Source: Clostridiaceae bacterium (lineage in GTDB: Bacteria > Bacillota > Clostridia > Peptostreptococcales > Natronincolaceae). Taken from it: a DNA stretch of 64,000 bases. A model generated the notes under the pieces. The model saw only the letters and a list, made by a program, of their open reading frames with translations. It searched no databases and had not been told where the DNA came from. Shown here one piece after another: positions 53,079-61,439 of this stretch; position 1 is the first letter of the stretch, and every line of letters starts with the position of its first letter. The stretch is taken from assembly GCA_018432235.1 (NCBI GenBank), contig JAHDLO010000010.1:1-64000 (forward strand). The letters run 5' to 3'. Position numbers and translations under genes: made by a program.

Positions 53079-53497
53079 AAAAACCTCCCTAATGATCTTA
53101 TCAATAATGATGCCACATAATCACGCATAACCAATCATTTTATATTTTTAGGACGCTATAGAAAAATACATCTCGAGATTTACCTCCGTTTAATAACAAG
53201 GCACTAGTTGCTTTTTTTATGCATTCTTATGTTATGTCTGCTTTTACTATATTATAATTTTTCATCTTTCATTTTGCAATAAAAGGAGATTATAAATCGT
53301 TGGCTAAGACTAGATAAGCTTTAGGGTTGGTCCTCCTGCTGCAGTGGCCTGAATGCTTGGATTTCAAAGGGTAATCCACGACTACATACTGTTGACCAAT
53401 AATTGCAGCAATTCTTAGTATTTCAACTTTTCACTGGTGTATTGACATTTGATTAACGAATGAATAGAATATAAAAGAATTTAATGTCTTCAGAAAC

Positions 53498-53548
53498 AAG
53501 GACAGAGGAGACGGCATTCTTTGTGCTGTCTTTTCTGTCCTTATTTTG
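53498..53548 (+). terminator. Hairpin with T-rich tail ahead of the permease gene
   Basis: AAGGACAGA and TCTGTCCTT pair, with a partly paired inner GACGGCA/TGCTGTC stem. TATTTTGTTG follows on the plus strand. It could be an attenuator in the leader of the amino-acid permease gene; no T-box or other sensor was recognised upstream. Confidence 0.6.
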
Positions 53549-53628
53549 TTGCATATTTCTACTAAGGACTAATATATTATACAAACAGCATTGTGCCTAT
53601 TAAAAGTGCACTAGGAAGGATGAAGCCC

Positions 53629-54984
53629 ATGAGTACTGTGATAAAAAGAAATGTTGTACATTCAGAACCTAAGAATTTGAGGCGAAATATTGGCCTTGGG
53701 GATGCCATAACGATGGTGGTGGGAGTTGTAATCGGCTCCGGAATATTTTTTAAATCCTCTTCGGTTTTTGCCAATGCAGGAACACCACTACTGGGGATTC
53801 TTGCGTGGGTATTGGGCGGCGTCGTTACAATAGCCTCTGCCCTAACGGTAACGGAAATTGCCACTGCGATTCCTAAGACCGGAGGCGTATTTGTTTATCT
53901 TAAGACCCTTTATGGTGAGAAATGGGCCTTTTTATTTGGATGGGTTCAATCCATTATTTATGTCCCAGGGGTAACAGCTGCGCTGTCTATTGTCTTTGTT
54001 ACTCAAGCAACCTTTTTTATACCAATGTCAGGCCTTCAGCAAAAGGCGGCAGCCATAGCCTTGATATTCTTTTTAATTATGCTGAATATTTTGTCCACCA
54101 AGCTGGGCAGTAAGGTTCAATTTGTGTCTACAATTGCAAAGCTGATTCCTATATTAATCATCATTATCTTTGGTCTACTGAGGGGAACAGCTGGTGGCTT
54201 TACGGCAGTTGCCTCCACCGCCAAGAGCGCAACCGGCGTAGCTGGCTTTGGTGCGGCAATTTTAGGTACTCTATGGGCCTATGACGGTTGGGTTGGCATC
54301 AGCAATATGTCGGGAGAGATGAAGAACCCCGGAAGAGATCTGCCACGAGCTATTATCATCGGACTTACAATGATTATTGCAGTTTATTTATTGATTAACC
54401 TGGCTATTATAAACATTATCCCTGTAGAAACCGTCATGTCCTCAGCTACCCCTGCTTCAGATGCGGCTATAGTTCTCTTCGGCAATGGTGGTGCTGCCTT
54501 AATTGCAGCCGGTATCATGATCTCCATATTTGGCGCTTTGAATGGATATTTAATGACGGGCGTAAGGATTCCCTTTGCCATGGCTCAGGATAGGCTTTTT
54601 CCTGCCTCAGAAGCTTTGGGAAAAATAAATAAACGAACCGAAACACCGATTAACGCATTTATCTTTACCGGAGTATTAGCAGCACTCTATGTTTTAAGCG
54701 GTTCCTTTGAGGTGCTGACTAATCTGGCAATGTTTGTTGTATGGTTATTTTTTATAATGACAGTTGCAGGTATATTTATTTTAAGGAGTAAATTTCAGCA
54801 CTTGCCCAGAAGCTATAGGGTTCCGCTTTATCCCCTTGTTCCTCTGGTGGGTATTGCCGGGGGAATTTATATCATAGCCAGTACACTTGTTACCGATACG
54901 CAATATGCTCTATTTGGGCTGGCCATTACAGCCGCAGGACTTCCTGTCTATATGCTGATTAAAAGACATCGCAGGGTGGCTTAA
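53629..54984 (+). CDS. APC-superfamily amino-acid permease
   Basis: A 451-residue transporter from the ATG at 53629 (AGGAAGGA upstream). It has 12 membrane helices and the APC start motif GLGDAITMVVGVVIGSGIFF. YDGWVGISNMSGEMKNPGRD is the conserved loop of the LAT/serine-threonine exchanger group. Substrate unknown, perhaps a neutral amino acid. Monocistronic. Confidence 0.87.
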   Translation: MSTVIKRNVVHSEPKNLRRNIGLGDAITMVVGVVIGSGIFFKSSSVFANAGTPLLGILAWVLGGVVTIASALTVTEIATAIPKTGGVFVYLKTLYGEKWAFLFGWVQSIIYVPGVTAALSIVFVTQATFFIPMSGLQQKAAAIALIFFLIMLNILSTKLGSKVQFVSTIAKLIPILIIIIFGLLRGTAGGFTAVASTAKSATGVAGFGAAILGTLWAYDGWVGISNMSGEMKNPGRDLPRAIIIGLTMIIAVYLLINLAIINIIPVETVMSSATPASDAAIVLFGNGGAALIAAGIMISIFGALNGYLMTGVRIPFAMAQDRLFPASEALGKINKRTETPINAFIFTGVLAALYVLSGSFEVLTNLAMFVVWLFFIMTVAGIFILRSKFQHLPRSYRVPLYPLVPLVGIAGGIYIIASTLVTDTQYALFGLAITAAGLPVYMLIKRHRRVA

Positions 54985-55040
54985 GGCTCTTAACAGACTC
55001 TGCAACACTAATAACATGCATAGCCCTTCCAAATAAACAG

Positions 55041-55060
55041 AAGACACCGCAAGGTGTCTT
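55041..55060. terminator. Bidirectional terminator
   Basis: AAGACACC-GCAA-GGTGTCTT, a perfect stem with a tetraloop, followed by TCTAT. It lies between the convergent permease and helicase-partner genes. Confidence 0.8.
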
Positions 55061-55068
55061 TCTATATT

Positions 55069-55455
55069 CTAAAAGGTTAATATTTCATCCCATTTAGCCA
55101 ATTCTTGGCTGTCATTACCAGCATGCCTAAGTGTTGCCCTTTTAAAATCGCTTAGTTTTTCCCTTGCGGAAGCCGCCCACTTTATTACCTCTCTATCCTT
55201 AACGGTTGAGGTGCCTCTTATTAGCTCCATTAGTGCGGCATCATTTACCATAATAGCGATAGGAGACTCCTTGTATGCCTCCATATCCTTTAAAAAGGTT
55301 ATAAGTGCAAACAGACTAACCAAAGCAGGCTTCTTATAATCCTTAAATAGTGATCTTTTTAAAATTTCATTGCCGTCCTCAAACACACGATATCTTATTT
55401 CAATGTCCTCGCCCTCATAAAAATTCGGTATTCCTGCTAAATAGGCTGTTATCAT
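55069..55455 (-). CDS. Hypothetical protein coupled to the DEAD-box helicase
   Basis: A 128-residue protein with no recognised family. Its ATG overlaps the helicase stop codon by 4 bp, so translation is coupled. It has an N-terminal beta-rich part and a C-terminal helical part. A partner or regulator of the helicase is possible. Confidence 0.6.
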   Translation of the reverse strand: MITAYLAGIPNFYEGEDIEIRYRVFEDGNEILKRSLFKDYKKPALVSLFALITFLKDMEAYKESPIAIMVNDAALMELIRGTSTVKDREVIKWAASAREKLSDFKRATLRHAGNDSQELAKWDEILTF

Positions 55456-56750
55456 TTTAAACCTCCATTATTTTTCATTTTTTTCTTTGTGTTTTTAGCT
55501 GTAGATCTTTGGCCTACGCTGGTCTTACTGGGTTTGTAGGTTTTGCTGCTGGATTTACCCGATGAACTATGCTGCTTCTTCCTGTCATTGACTTTTTTAT
55601 CTACAAGCTCTCCCATATAAAGCTCTTTTTCTTGAAGACTCAGACCAAGTTTGCCGGTCATCCTTTTTAATATGTCCACCTCTCGATTGGTAACAATGGA
55701 TATCACTTTACCCTCCGCCCCCATTCTGCCGGTCCGTCCGGAGCGATGGATGTATTGCTTGCTATCTCTTGGGAGATCGATATTTATAACATGGCTTAGC
55801 CCTTCTATATCCAGCCCCCTGGCTGCGATATCAGTGGCCATTAGCAGCTGAAACTTACCTCTTCTAAAGCCATTAATTGCCTCCTGCCGCTGAAGCTTGC
55901 TAACCTCCCCCGCCAGCATTCCCAGCTGAAGGCCCTTGTACTCCAGTCTATCACTTAGCTCAGATATTCTATTCAAATCATTAATAAAGGCTAGGGCTTT
56001 AATTCTTTCAGAGGACCTTACCAGCTTCCTCAATATATCTATCTTTTCTCTTTCCTCGCACATTATGTAGAGATGCTCAGTTTTAGGAGGCGCATATTCC
56101 TCCTTTTTTATAGAAATCAACTGTGGCTCCTTCATAAGCCTTTTACCGATATCCTCTGTGGTATCCGAAAGGGTGGCGGAGAAAAATAAGAGCTGTCTAT
56201 CCCTTAAGGTTGTCTTTATAATGCTCTCCAGGCTCTCTAAATGCTCCTGGGCTATCATAACGTCAAACTCATCCACGACAATGGTCTTTACCTGGTGCAT
56301 TTTTAGCTTTTTAATGGTGATAAGCTCCGTGATTCTGCCGGTGGTTCCGACAACTATGTGGGGATGCTTCTTTAAAGCATCCAGCTGCCTATTGATGTTG
56401 GCATTGCCAATAAAAGCCGCGCTTATGATTTTACTGCCCTTGGTCCACGTCTCAATAGTTCTGTGAATTTGCATTACCAGCTCATGGGACGGCGCCAGAA
56501 TAACCACCTGAGTTCCCTTTTTCTCCTCCTCCAGCCTGTGCAGCAGTGGCATTAGGTAAGCCAGTGTCTTGCCGGTTCCGGTGGGGGACTCTACGATTAA
56601 ATCCCTTCCCTCTAAAATTAAAGGTATCGTTCTTTCCTGTACCAGTGAAGGTGCTTTAAAGCCAGCTTCGAGCCATGCCTGCTGAATATATCTCTTTAAC
56701 TCAAGACTTGAGGGAAAATTCACTCCCTCTAATGATTTTTCTCTATCCAT
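55452..56750 (-). CDS. DEAD-box RNA helicase
   Basis: The 432-residue protein has the full set of helicase motifs: Q-motif region, PTGTGKT, VDEFD (Phe for the usual Ala in DEAD), SATL, and HRSGRTGR near the C-terminus of the core. The last 50 residues are basic and low-complexity (KKQHSSSGKSSSKT), typical of an RNA-binding tail. It probably remodels RNA at low temperature or in ribosome assembly. Confidence 0.9.
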   Translation of the reverse strand: MDREKSLEGVNFPSSLELKRYIQQAWLEAGFKAPSLVQERTIPLILEGRDLIVESPTGTGKTLAYLMPLLHRLEEEKKGTQVVILAPSHELVMQIHRTIETWTKGSKIISAAFIGNANINRQLDALKKHPHIVVGTTGRITELITIKKLKMHQVKTIVVDEFDVMIAQEHLESLESIIKTTLRDRQLLFFSATLSDTTEDIGKRLMKEPQLISIKKEEYAPPKTEHLYIMCEEREKIDILRKLVRSSERIKALAFINDLNRISELSDRLEYKGLQLGMLAGEVSKLQRQEAINGFRRGKFQLLMATDIAARGLDIEGLSHVINIDLPRDSKQYIHRSGRTGRMGAEGKVISIVTNREVDILKRMTGKLGLSLQEKELYMGELVDKKVNDRKKQHSSSGKSSSKTYKPSKTSVGQRSTAKNTKKKMKNNGGLK

Positions 56751-56956
56751 AAATGCAATCCTTTCTAGGCTTCAATTATTCTATAGTATATCACTAGATA
56801 TTATATCTATCTTGCCACAAAATAACAATAGTCATGCTTTCACCTAAAGGAACTTTCCTACGAAATAGAATGACTCCTTAGACATTTTTACCGTTACGGG
56901 GTAAAGCATATCTAAAGAGTCTATAAGCTACCAGTCCGAAGCAGAGGTAAATCCCA

Positions 56957-58303
56957 TCATCGACCGGAGCAGCAATCTGCCCTGGTGGTGGGAATCGCCT
57001 GTATATTATCCGGAATATGATTGATATCATCAACTATCACAAATTTACCGTCAAGCATCCCCATCCAGCAGCTAAAGCTAAGCTCTCCTGTCTCCTGTGG
57101 GGTGAATTCTATCAGATTAAAGCCAGGTTCAATTTTTTGACTTATATTTAGCTTTGGTATTATGATCTCATTATTGCAGGTATTCACGGCATCCCCCCGC
57201 ACAACCCACTTAACCCTTTTGCCCTTCTCCACTATAAAATAATTTGGTTCATATCCATTAGCATTGGCATAGGTGGTTATGGATTGAAAGCCGTTAATCA
57301 TTTCCGGCAGAACAGCATCACTTAAACCTATCCCCTTGTCTATTAAGCCGTTCAAAATAGGCCTCCCCTGTAAAATTAAGCCTCTGTTGATTATAATTAA
57401 GCCTAAAAGCACCACTATGATGCCACTGACCCTTTTAAGCTGTTTATTTAGACCACTGCTTATATATCCGCTTAAGGTACCCAGCCCCAGCATTAAGGGA
57501 ACTGTTCCTATACTGAATATCAGCATCGCCATGGCTCCCTTTAAAGCGCTTCCTGTTCCCAATGCATATAGCTGCATAGTCTGAAGGGGACCACAGGGCA
57601 TGAACCCCGTCGCAAGACCAATAACGAAGGGAGTATTGCCCTTTTCCTTATATTTAGATAAATCCAGCAGCTTCGGCAGTCTGATATATTTCCTCAAAAA
57701 GCTAAAGGTATCCAGCATACTTAAGCCCAGCAGCAGCATGAATCCACCTGCAAATATACTGATATATCCCTTTAACTGAGGGGTAGGGCTTATAATAGCC
57801 CCCAGCCCACCTACTATGCCCCCTACAATGGTGTAGGCCAAAACTCTGCCGGCATTATATAGCATAGCGGTCTTGATGGGATTATTGAAGGTCAGGCTTT
57901 GGGAAAGCACGATACCGCCACACATGGAAATACAATGCAAAGAGGTTAATAGCCCCAGCACCAGCAATAGACCGTAGCCTGCCCCTTCTTCTAGAGTAGG
58001 TATATTGTTAAAGCCTATAGTATTTTTTATCATCAAGTAGAAGGCCAGCATTACTGTCACACCGATTATAAGCTTTTGATGAGATTTATTCTCTTTTCCA
58101 CCCTCTATAAGCTCTGCTTTATAGCCCATGGCATCAATTGCAGCCATCAATTCCTCTAAATTGTCAGTTACACAGGTAAGCCTTCCCTCTTCATAGGACA
58201 CCCAAAGCGCTTCTGGCTGCAGTTTAGCCGCAGCCTTTCTTATCCTATCGCTGCAGCTTCTGCAGCTCATACCCGATATTTTCAAGGCTACATATCTTTT
58301 CAT
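56957..58303 (-). CDS. HMA-TauE/SafE-cupredoxin fusion protein
   Basis: A 448-residue protein in three parts: an HMA heavy-metal domain (ISGMSCRSCSDRIRK) at 7-70, a TauE/SafE or DsbD-like membrane domain (about 80-330, with LHCISMCGG and GFMPCGPLQ), and a cupredoxin-like domain (about 345-440, ligand-like FSCWMGM). Copper-binding residues are visible in the first and last parts. It would move copper or electrons across the membrane. It lies 270 bp from the selenoprotein gene and reads the same way. Confidence 0.82.
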   Translation of the reverse strand: MKRYVALKISGMSCRSCSDRIRKAAAKLQPEALWVSYEEGRLTCVTDNLEELMAAIDAMGYKAELIEGGKENKSHQKLIIGVTVMLAFYLMIKNTIGFNNIPTLEEGAGYGLLLVLGLLTSLHCISMCGGIVLSQSLTFNNPIKTAMLYNAGRVLAYTIVGGIVGGLGAIISPTPQLKGYISIFAGGFMLLLGLSMLDTFSFLRKYIRLPKLLDLSKYKEKGNTPFVIGLATGFMPCGPLQTMQLYALGTGSALKGAMAMLIFSIGTVPLMLGLGTLSGYISSGLNKQLKRVSGIIVVLLGLIIINRGLILQGRPILNGLIDKGIGLSDAVLPEMINGFQSITTYANANGYEPNYFIVEKGKRVKWVVRGDAVNTCNNEIIIPKLNISQKIEPGFNLIEFTPQETGELSFSCWMGMLDGKFVIVDDINHIPDNIQAIPTTRADCCSGR

Positions 58304-58394
58304 CCGAACCTACTCCTTTATGCTTCATATCATATATTCTAAAGCATTAATATTAAATATATATCAATTTAAGGATTTTCATGCATATTAAATT

Positions 58395-58474
58395 GGTGTC
58401 AAGGGGTGTCAAGGGGACCGGTTCTATAGAGGTGTCAAGGGGACGAGGTGTCAAGGGGACGGTTCTATTGTCAC
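58395..58474 (+). repeat. Short tandem repeat, GGTGTCAAGGGGAC units
   Basis: Four units of GGTGTCAAGGGG(AC) at 58395, 58405, 58431 and 58447, the last followed by GGTTCTATTGTCACC. The unit AGGGGACGGTTCTATTGTCACC recurs at 62767-62787. Such G-rich repeats are scattered through many clostridial genomes. Confidence 0.75.
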
Positions 58475-58520
58475 CTTTTCATGTCATAGGAAACCTTCAT
58501 GATTTCATGTCTATATATAA

Positions 58521-58552
58521 ATAAGCAGCTGCCATTTAGCAACTGCTTATTT
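58521..58552 (-). terminator. Terminator of the selenoprotein gene
   Basis: On the minus strand AATAAGCAG and CTGCTTATT pair, with TGC/GCA inside, and TATATATAG follows. It lies 25 bp beyond the stop codon. Confidence 0.75.
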
Positions 58553-58576
58553 AAAAGGTAATAGAGGTTGGTATTT

Positions 58577-59257
58577 TTAGACAGTCTCGTTTAGCATCTC
58601 AACAATTTTTCTTACAACTTCTGCAGTAACCCCTGCACATCTTTCCTTACGCTCTGGGTCACCATAGGCACAGCCCTGTACCTCCATAAACTTACCTACA
58701 GAATCTATACATAACGCTGATTCAGCTACTGTAGTAGGAAGGTTCAATCCCGCTGGTTGGAAGGCTGGGAATGGCTCTTTTTTGTACCAAGCCCATAGAT
58801 CGGATACCATTTTTTTTGCTGTATCGGTGTCACATACTGAGCCTATACAGGCTGCTGCAACACCAAGAGAACCACATAGGGTTCCTAGCCCTGCATATCC
58901 ACCTGCTGCGTTGGTAAAGGCTTCTGTAGGGATTTGGTTGAAGGGATACCCTACTTCATCCGCTAATGTACCGAAGAACCCTTCGGCTACACCGTAGCCT
59001 CAGCCAGCGCCTGTCTTATACGCGTCATATGCTCTTTGCTCTGCCTTTGCAGCGTCAAGCTTTACATATGGGAAGGGCCATTCCGGCTTACTTGTATCCC
59101 CTACAGCAGGTGCATCAGGTGCAACTGCAGCAGGACTATTACAGGCAGTAAGTATGCCTCCCATTCCACCAAGAATAGTTACACCAGCTACGGTTTTTCC
59201 TACTCCCTTCAGGAAATCCTTTCTTGATATCTGTTTGTCATTTTTTTCGATTGTCAT
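58577..59257 (-). CDS. Selenoprotein: Tat-exported C_GCAxxG_C_C-family lipoprotein with in-frame TGA
   Basis: The frame is open from the ATG at 59257 (after AAAGGGGGG) to the TAA at 58577 except for TGA at 59002-59000, giving 226 residues with Sec at 86. A twin-arginine-like RKDFLKG, hydrophobic stretch and LTAC lipobox (1-40) mark export by Tat as a lipoprotein. The mature part matches the C_GCAxxG_C_C redox family: Sec replaces the first conserved Cys in YKTGAG-U-GYGVAEGFF, then LCGSLG, CIGSVC, and C-terminal GCAYGDPERKERC. A SECIS-like hairpin follows the TGA. It is probably an extracytoplasmic redox protein. Confidence 0.85.
58968..59002 (-). promoter_or_regulatory. SECIS-like hairpin directly after the Sec TGA
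   Basis: After TGA (59002-59000) the mRNA can form GTA(G)CCGAAG-GGTT-CTTCGGTAC: nine pairs, one bulged G, apical loop GGTT at positions 23-26 counting from the U of UGA. This is the same spacing as the loop bases of the E. coli fdhF SECIS. A smaller GGCTAC-GGT-GTAGCC hairpin just after TGA competes with it. Confidence 0.75.
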
Positions 59258-59285
59258 TGATAAAATTCCCCCCTTTAATTGTTCT

Positions 59286-59440
59286 CTAGTGCCTCGTTGC
59301 AATTAAACTTAGGTTAAGCCCCGAGATGACATACATCAAAGTGCAGTCGGATGTCATATCCAGTCCCTTTAAGGCTGATTGCACCGAGCTATATAGCGTC
59401 TAACCAGATAACTGATGATTTAATTGCGACGAGATACTAG
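59286..59440 (-). other. Large inverted repeat / structured leader of the selenoprotein mRNA
   Basis: CTAGTATCTCGTCGCAATTAAA (as two halves, 59440 down) pairs with the sequence ending at 59286 over about 22 bp with three mismatches, enclosing 111 bp that can fold further (GGTTA/TAACC, GTGCA/TGCAC, ATGACAT/ATGTCAT). It ends about 28 bases from the start codon. It could be a regulatory RNA leader or a small inverted-repeat element. No known riboswitch was recognised. Confidence 0.6.
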
Positions 59441-59504
59441 CACTTGAATTCGTGTAATGACATCAAATCCCGTTCTTGTTAATATCCTAACATACATAAG
59501 GGGG

Positions 59505-59537
59505 TTATAGTCTATAAGACTTATTTATCATGGATAA
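59505..59537. promoter_or_regulatory. LysR-type operator candidates
   Basis: TTATAGTCTATAA (59505-59517) and TTATCATGGATAA (59525-59537) are symmetric boxes in the divergent region between the selenoprotein and LysR genes, matching the T-N11-A layout used by LysR-type regulators. Confidence 0.5.
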
Positions 59538-59698
59538 TAGTTATTTATGTTAGTTTAATATTTAACAATTGTAGTTTTAATATGATTCCTTTTCATGTTA
59601 TAATAATTTATGAAAGTGTATTGATAAATTCTATGGCTTAATATAAAGCTATTTGTATTCCATATAGACTATGACTATTTCCACAAGGAGAGAAGCTT

Positions 59699-60589
59699 AT
59701 GAACCTCCAATATCTAAAAGCCTTTTATATAACAGTAAAACTAAATAGCATATCGAAGGCTGCAAAAGAGCTCCATCTGACTCAACCGGGTCTAAGCATG
59801 CAAATTCAGTCTTTGGAAAAAGATTTGGGTGTCACACTGCTTACTCGAAGCAATAGAGGTGTGGAGCTTACAGAGGCCGGTGATGTGGTATTTGATTATG
59901 CCGGTACCATTTTATCCATGCAGGATAATGTAGAAAGGGATTTGCAAAATCTCAAAAGTAATAAAAAGGATTTGATTATAGGATCCTGTAAGGCAGTAGG
60001 TGAATACGCCCTCCCCTGCAGCATATACGTCTTCAAGCATGACAATCTAAATATTGACATCAATTACACTATCTCCAACTCTGATGATGTAATGAAAAAT
60101 CTAGTGGACAGAACCATTAATATAGGTATTGTTCACGGCAGTATGAATAAAAGAAATATTAAGCTGGAGAAAATAACCTCTGACAGATTATTGCTTGTAA
60201 CCTCCCTCCCAATTATGAAAAACAAGGTTACCCTTAATGAGCTGAAATCTCTGCCCTTAATTTTTAGAGAGGAGGGCTCCGGTACTAGGGACACCATCCT
60301 TCAGCATTTGCTTACAAAAGATATCAAGCAAAAGGACCTCAATATCCTTTATGAGCTGAACTCTATGGAGGCGATTAAATCCTCAGTGATCTCCGGCAAG
60401 TGCATCTCCTTTATCCCTGAGTTAACAATAAAAAGGGAACTGAAGGACGGTATTCTTCGAGAAATTGAGATTGAGGACCTGAATATTCAAAGCGATTTCT
60501 ACATTGCCTATAGAGAGGATCATCAATTTACAGCCTTTGAAGGCAGATTTATTGATTTTATTAAGTCCTCCAAGCGGGGCTTCTGTTAA
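59699..60589 (+). CDS. LysR-family transcriptional regulator
   Basis: A 296-residue regulator with an N-terminal winged helix (LNSISKAAKELHLTQPGLSM, then QSLEKDLGVTLLTRSNRG) and a two-lobed effector domain. It is similar in layout to the CysL/YeiE sulfur regulators. It is divergent from the selenoprotein gene and convergent with the YedE/TusA cluster, so sulfur or selenium compounds are plausible effectors. Start after GGAGAGAAGCTT. Confidence 0.88.
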   Translation: MNLQYLKAFYITVKLNSISKAAKELHLTQPGLSMQIQSLEKDLGVTLLTRSNRGVELTEAGDVVFDYAGTILSMQDNVERDLQNLKSNKKDLIIGSCKAVGEYALPCSIYVFKHDNLNIDINYTISNSDDVMKNLVDRTINIGIVHGSMNKRNIKLEKITSDRLLLVTSLPIMKNKVTLNELKSLPLIFREEGSGTRDTILQHLLTKDIKQKDLNILYELNSMEAIKSSVISGKCISFIPELTIKRELKDGILREIEIEDLNIQSDFYIAYREDHQFTAFEGRFIDFIKSSKRGFC

Positions 60590-60598
60590 GATGTGTAT

Positions 60599-60657
60599 TA
60601 AAAAAGCAGCCAAGCGATGATGCCCTTAGGAGGGTCTTCAACGCATGTGCTGCTTTC
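60599..60657. terminator. Terminator between convergent genes
   Basis: AAAAAGCAGC and GCTGCTTTCTTC bracket a 35-base loop with some internal pairing. It lies between the LysR gene and the YedE-like gene. Confidence 0.65.
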
Positions 60658-60659
60658 TT

Positions 60660-61181
60660 CTATAAAATGTATTTAAATAAAATCTTACTTCCTATCCATG
60701 CCCCAACAAACATAAATGCTGCAAAAACCCATCCATGAAGAGAAAAGGATGGAATTGCACTGAAATACGCCCCGATATTGCAGCCAAAGCTTAGTCTTGT
60801 ACCATAGCCCATTATGATGCCACCACCCAGCGCAAATAGAAATTGCTTGATGTTCTTCACTCGCTTCCACTTGAACTCCTTAGCCCAAAGGACTGCGATG
60901 AGAGCACCTATTATTATAGCAATGTTTAAAACAGTATAGGTATTAAACAGGAAGCCCTGTCCAGCCTTTAATCCATATTCATAGGAGTTATTGAAATAAT
61001 ACCAGTCAGCAGGCCTGAACCCAAGCCTTTCCATTATTGCAGCTGCCCAGTATAATAGTCCGGTGGTGATGCTCCACGGTGAACCTGTGGCTAGTAGAAG
61101 AGATATATTTAGTAATGCCAATAGGATGCCCCCTACCCAATATGGCCAGGGTTTTTTTATTACCTTTTCATAAATACGCAT
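60660..61181 (-). CDS. YeeE/YedE-family transporter, half-size
   Basis: A 173-residue membrane protein with four or five helices and the conserved SFGCNIGAYFSAIP motif, whose Cys acts in thiosulfate or selenium-compound transport in the family. Full-length YedE proteins are about twice this size; the complementary half is encoded at 61440-62138. It is the last gene of the YedE-TusA-YedE operon. Confidence 0.8.
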   Translation of the reverse strand: MRIYEKVIKKPWPYWVGGILLALLNISLLLATGSPWSITTGLLYWAAAIMERLGFRPADWYYFNNSYEYGLKAGQGFLFNTYTVLNIAIIIGALIAVLWAKEFKWKRVKNIKQFLFALGGGIIMGYGTRLSFGCNIGAYFSAIPSFSLHGWVFAAFMFVGAWIGSKILFKYIL

Positions 61182-61199
61182 ACGACCACCCTTTTAATA

Positions 61200-61427
61200 T
61201 TATTTGGCTTTTTCGATATAAATTTCCCATTCTCCCTCTGATATCTCTACGTAGTCAATATAATGCCCTTGCTTTTTTGTCCACTCTACCACGTTTTTTA
61301 TTGAACAATTATGATCCGTGTGCAATATTAAAACCTCTCCAATTGCCATTTTTTCCAGCTGCTTCAATGCCTTCAGCAGTGGAATAGGACATGCCTCATA
61401 CAGACAATCCAGCTTATATTCCGCCAT
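61200..61427 (-). CDS. TusA/SirA-family sulfur-carrier protein
   Basis: A 75-residue protein with the CPIP motif (YEACPIPLLKALKQLE) and the two-layer alpha/beta sandwich pattern. TusA-like proteins carry sulfur as a persulfide; the related YedF is linked to selenium metabolism. It lies between the two half transporters (12-18 bp gaps), which supports a direct hand-over of imported sulfur or selenium. Confidence 0.85.
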   Translation of the reverse strand: MAEYKLDCLYEACPIPLLKALKQLEKMAIGEVLILHTDHNCSIKNVVEWTKKQGHYIDYVEISEGEWEIYIEKAK

Positions 61428-61439
61428 AGCTTCTACCTC

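Noticed and set aside
53079-53290. Moco riboswitch or ModE site ahead of modA
   Set aside because: The conserved bases of the Moco riboswitch are absent, and no clear ModE-type palindrome was found.
53290-53430. Minus-strand open frame with IAAIIGQQYVVVDYPLKS
   Set aside because: No start codon or ribosome site and no recognised family; possibly a gene remnant but too weak to annotate.
58577-59257. Pseudogene with a stop mutation or two separate genes
   Set aside because: Family similarity continues without gap across the TGA, which replaces an invariant Cys codon; a SECIS-like hairpin with correct spacing follows; the downstream frame has no ribosome site at its first ATG.
59286-59440. Cobalamin riboswitch
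   Set aside because: An AAAGGGA-like stretch is present but the GCCACTG box and other conserved bases are missing.
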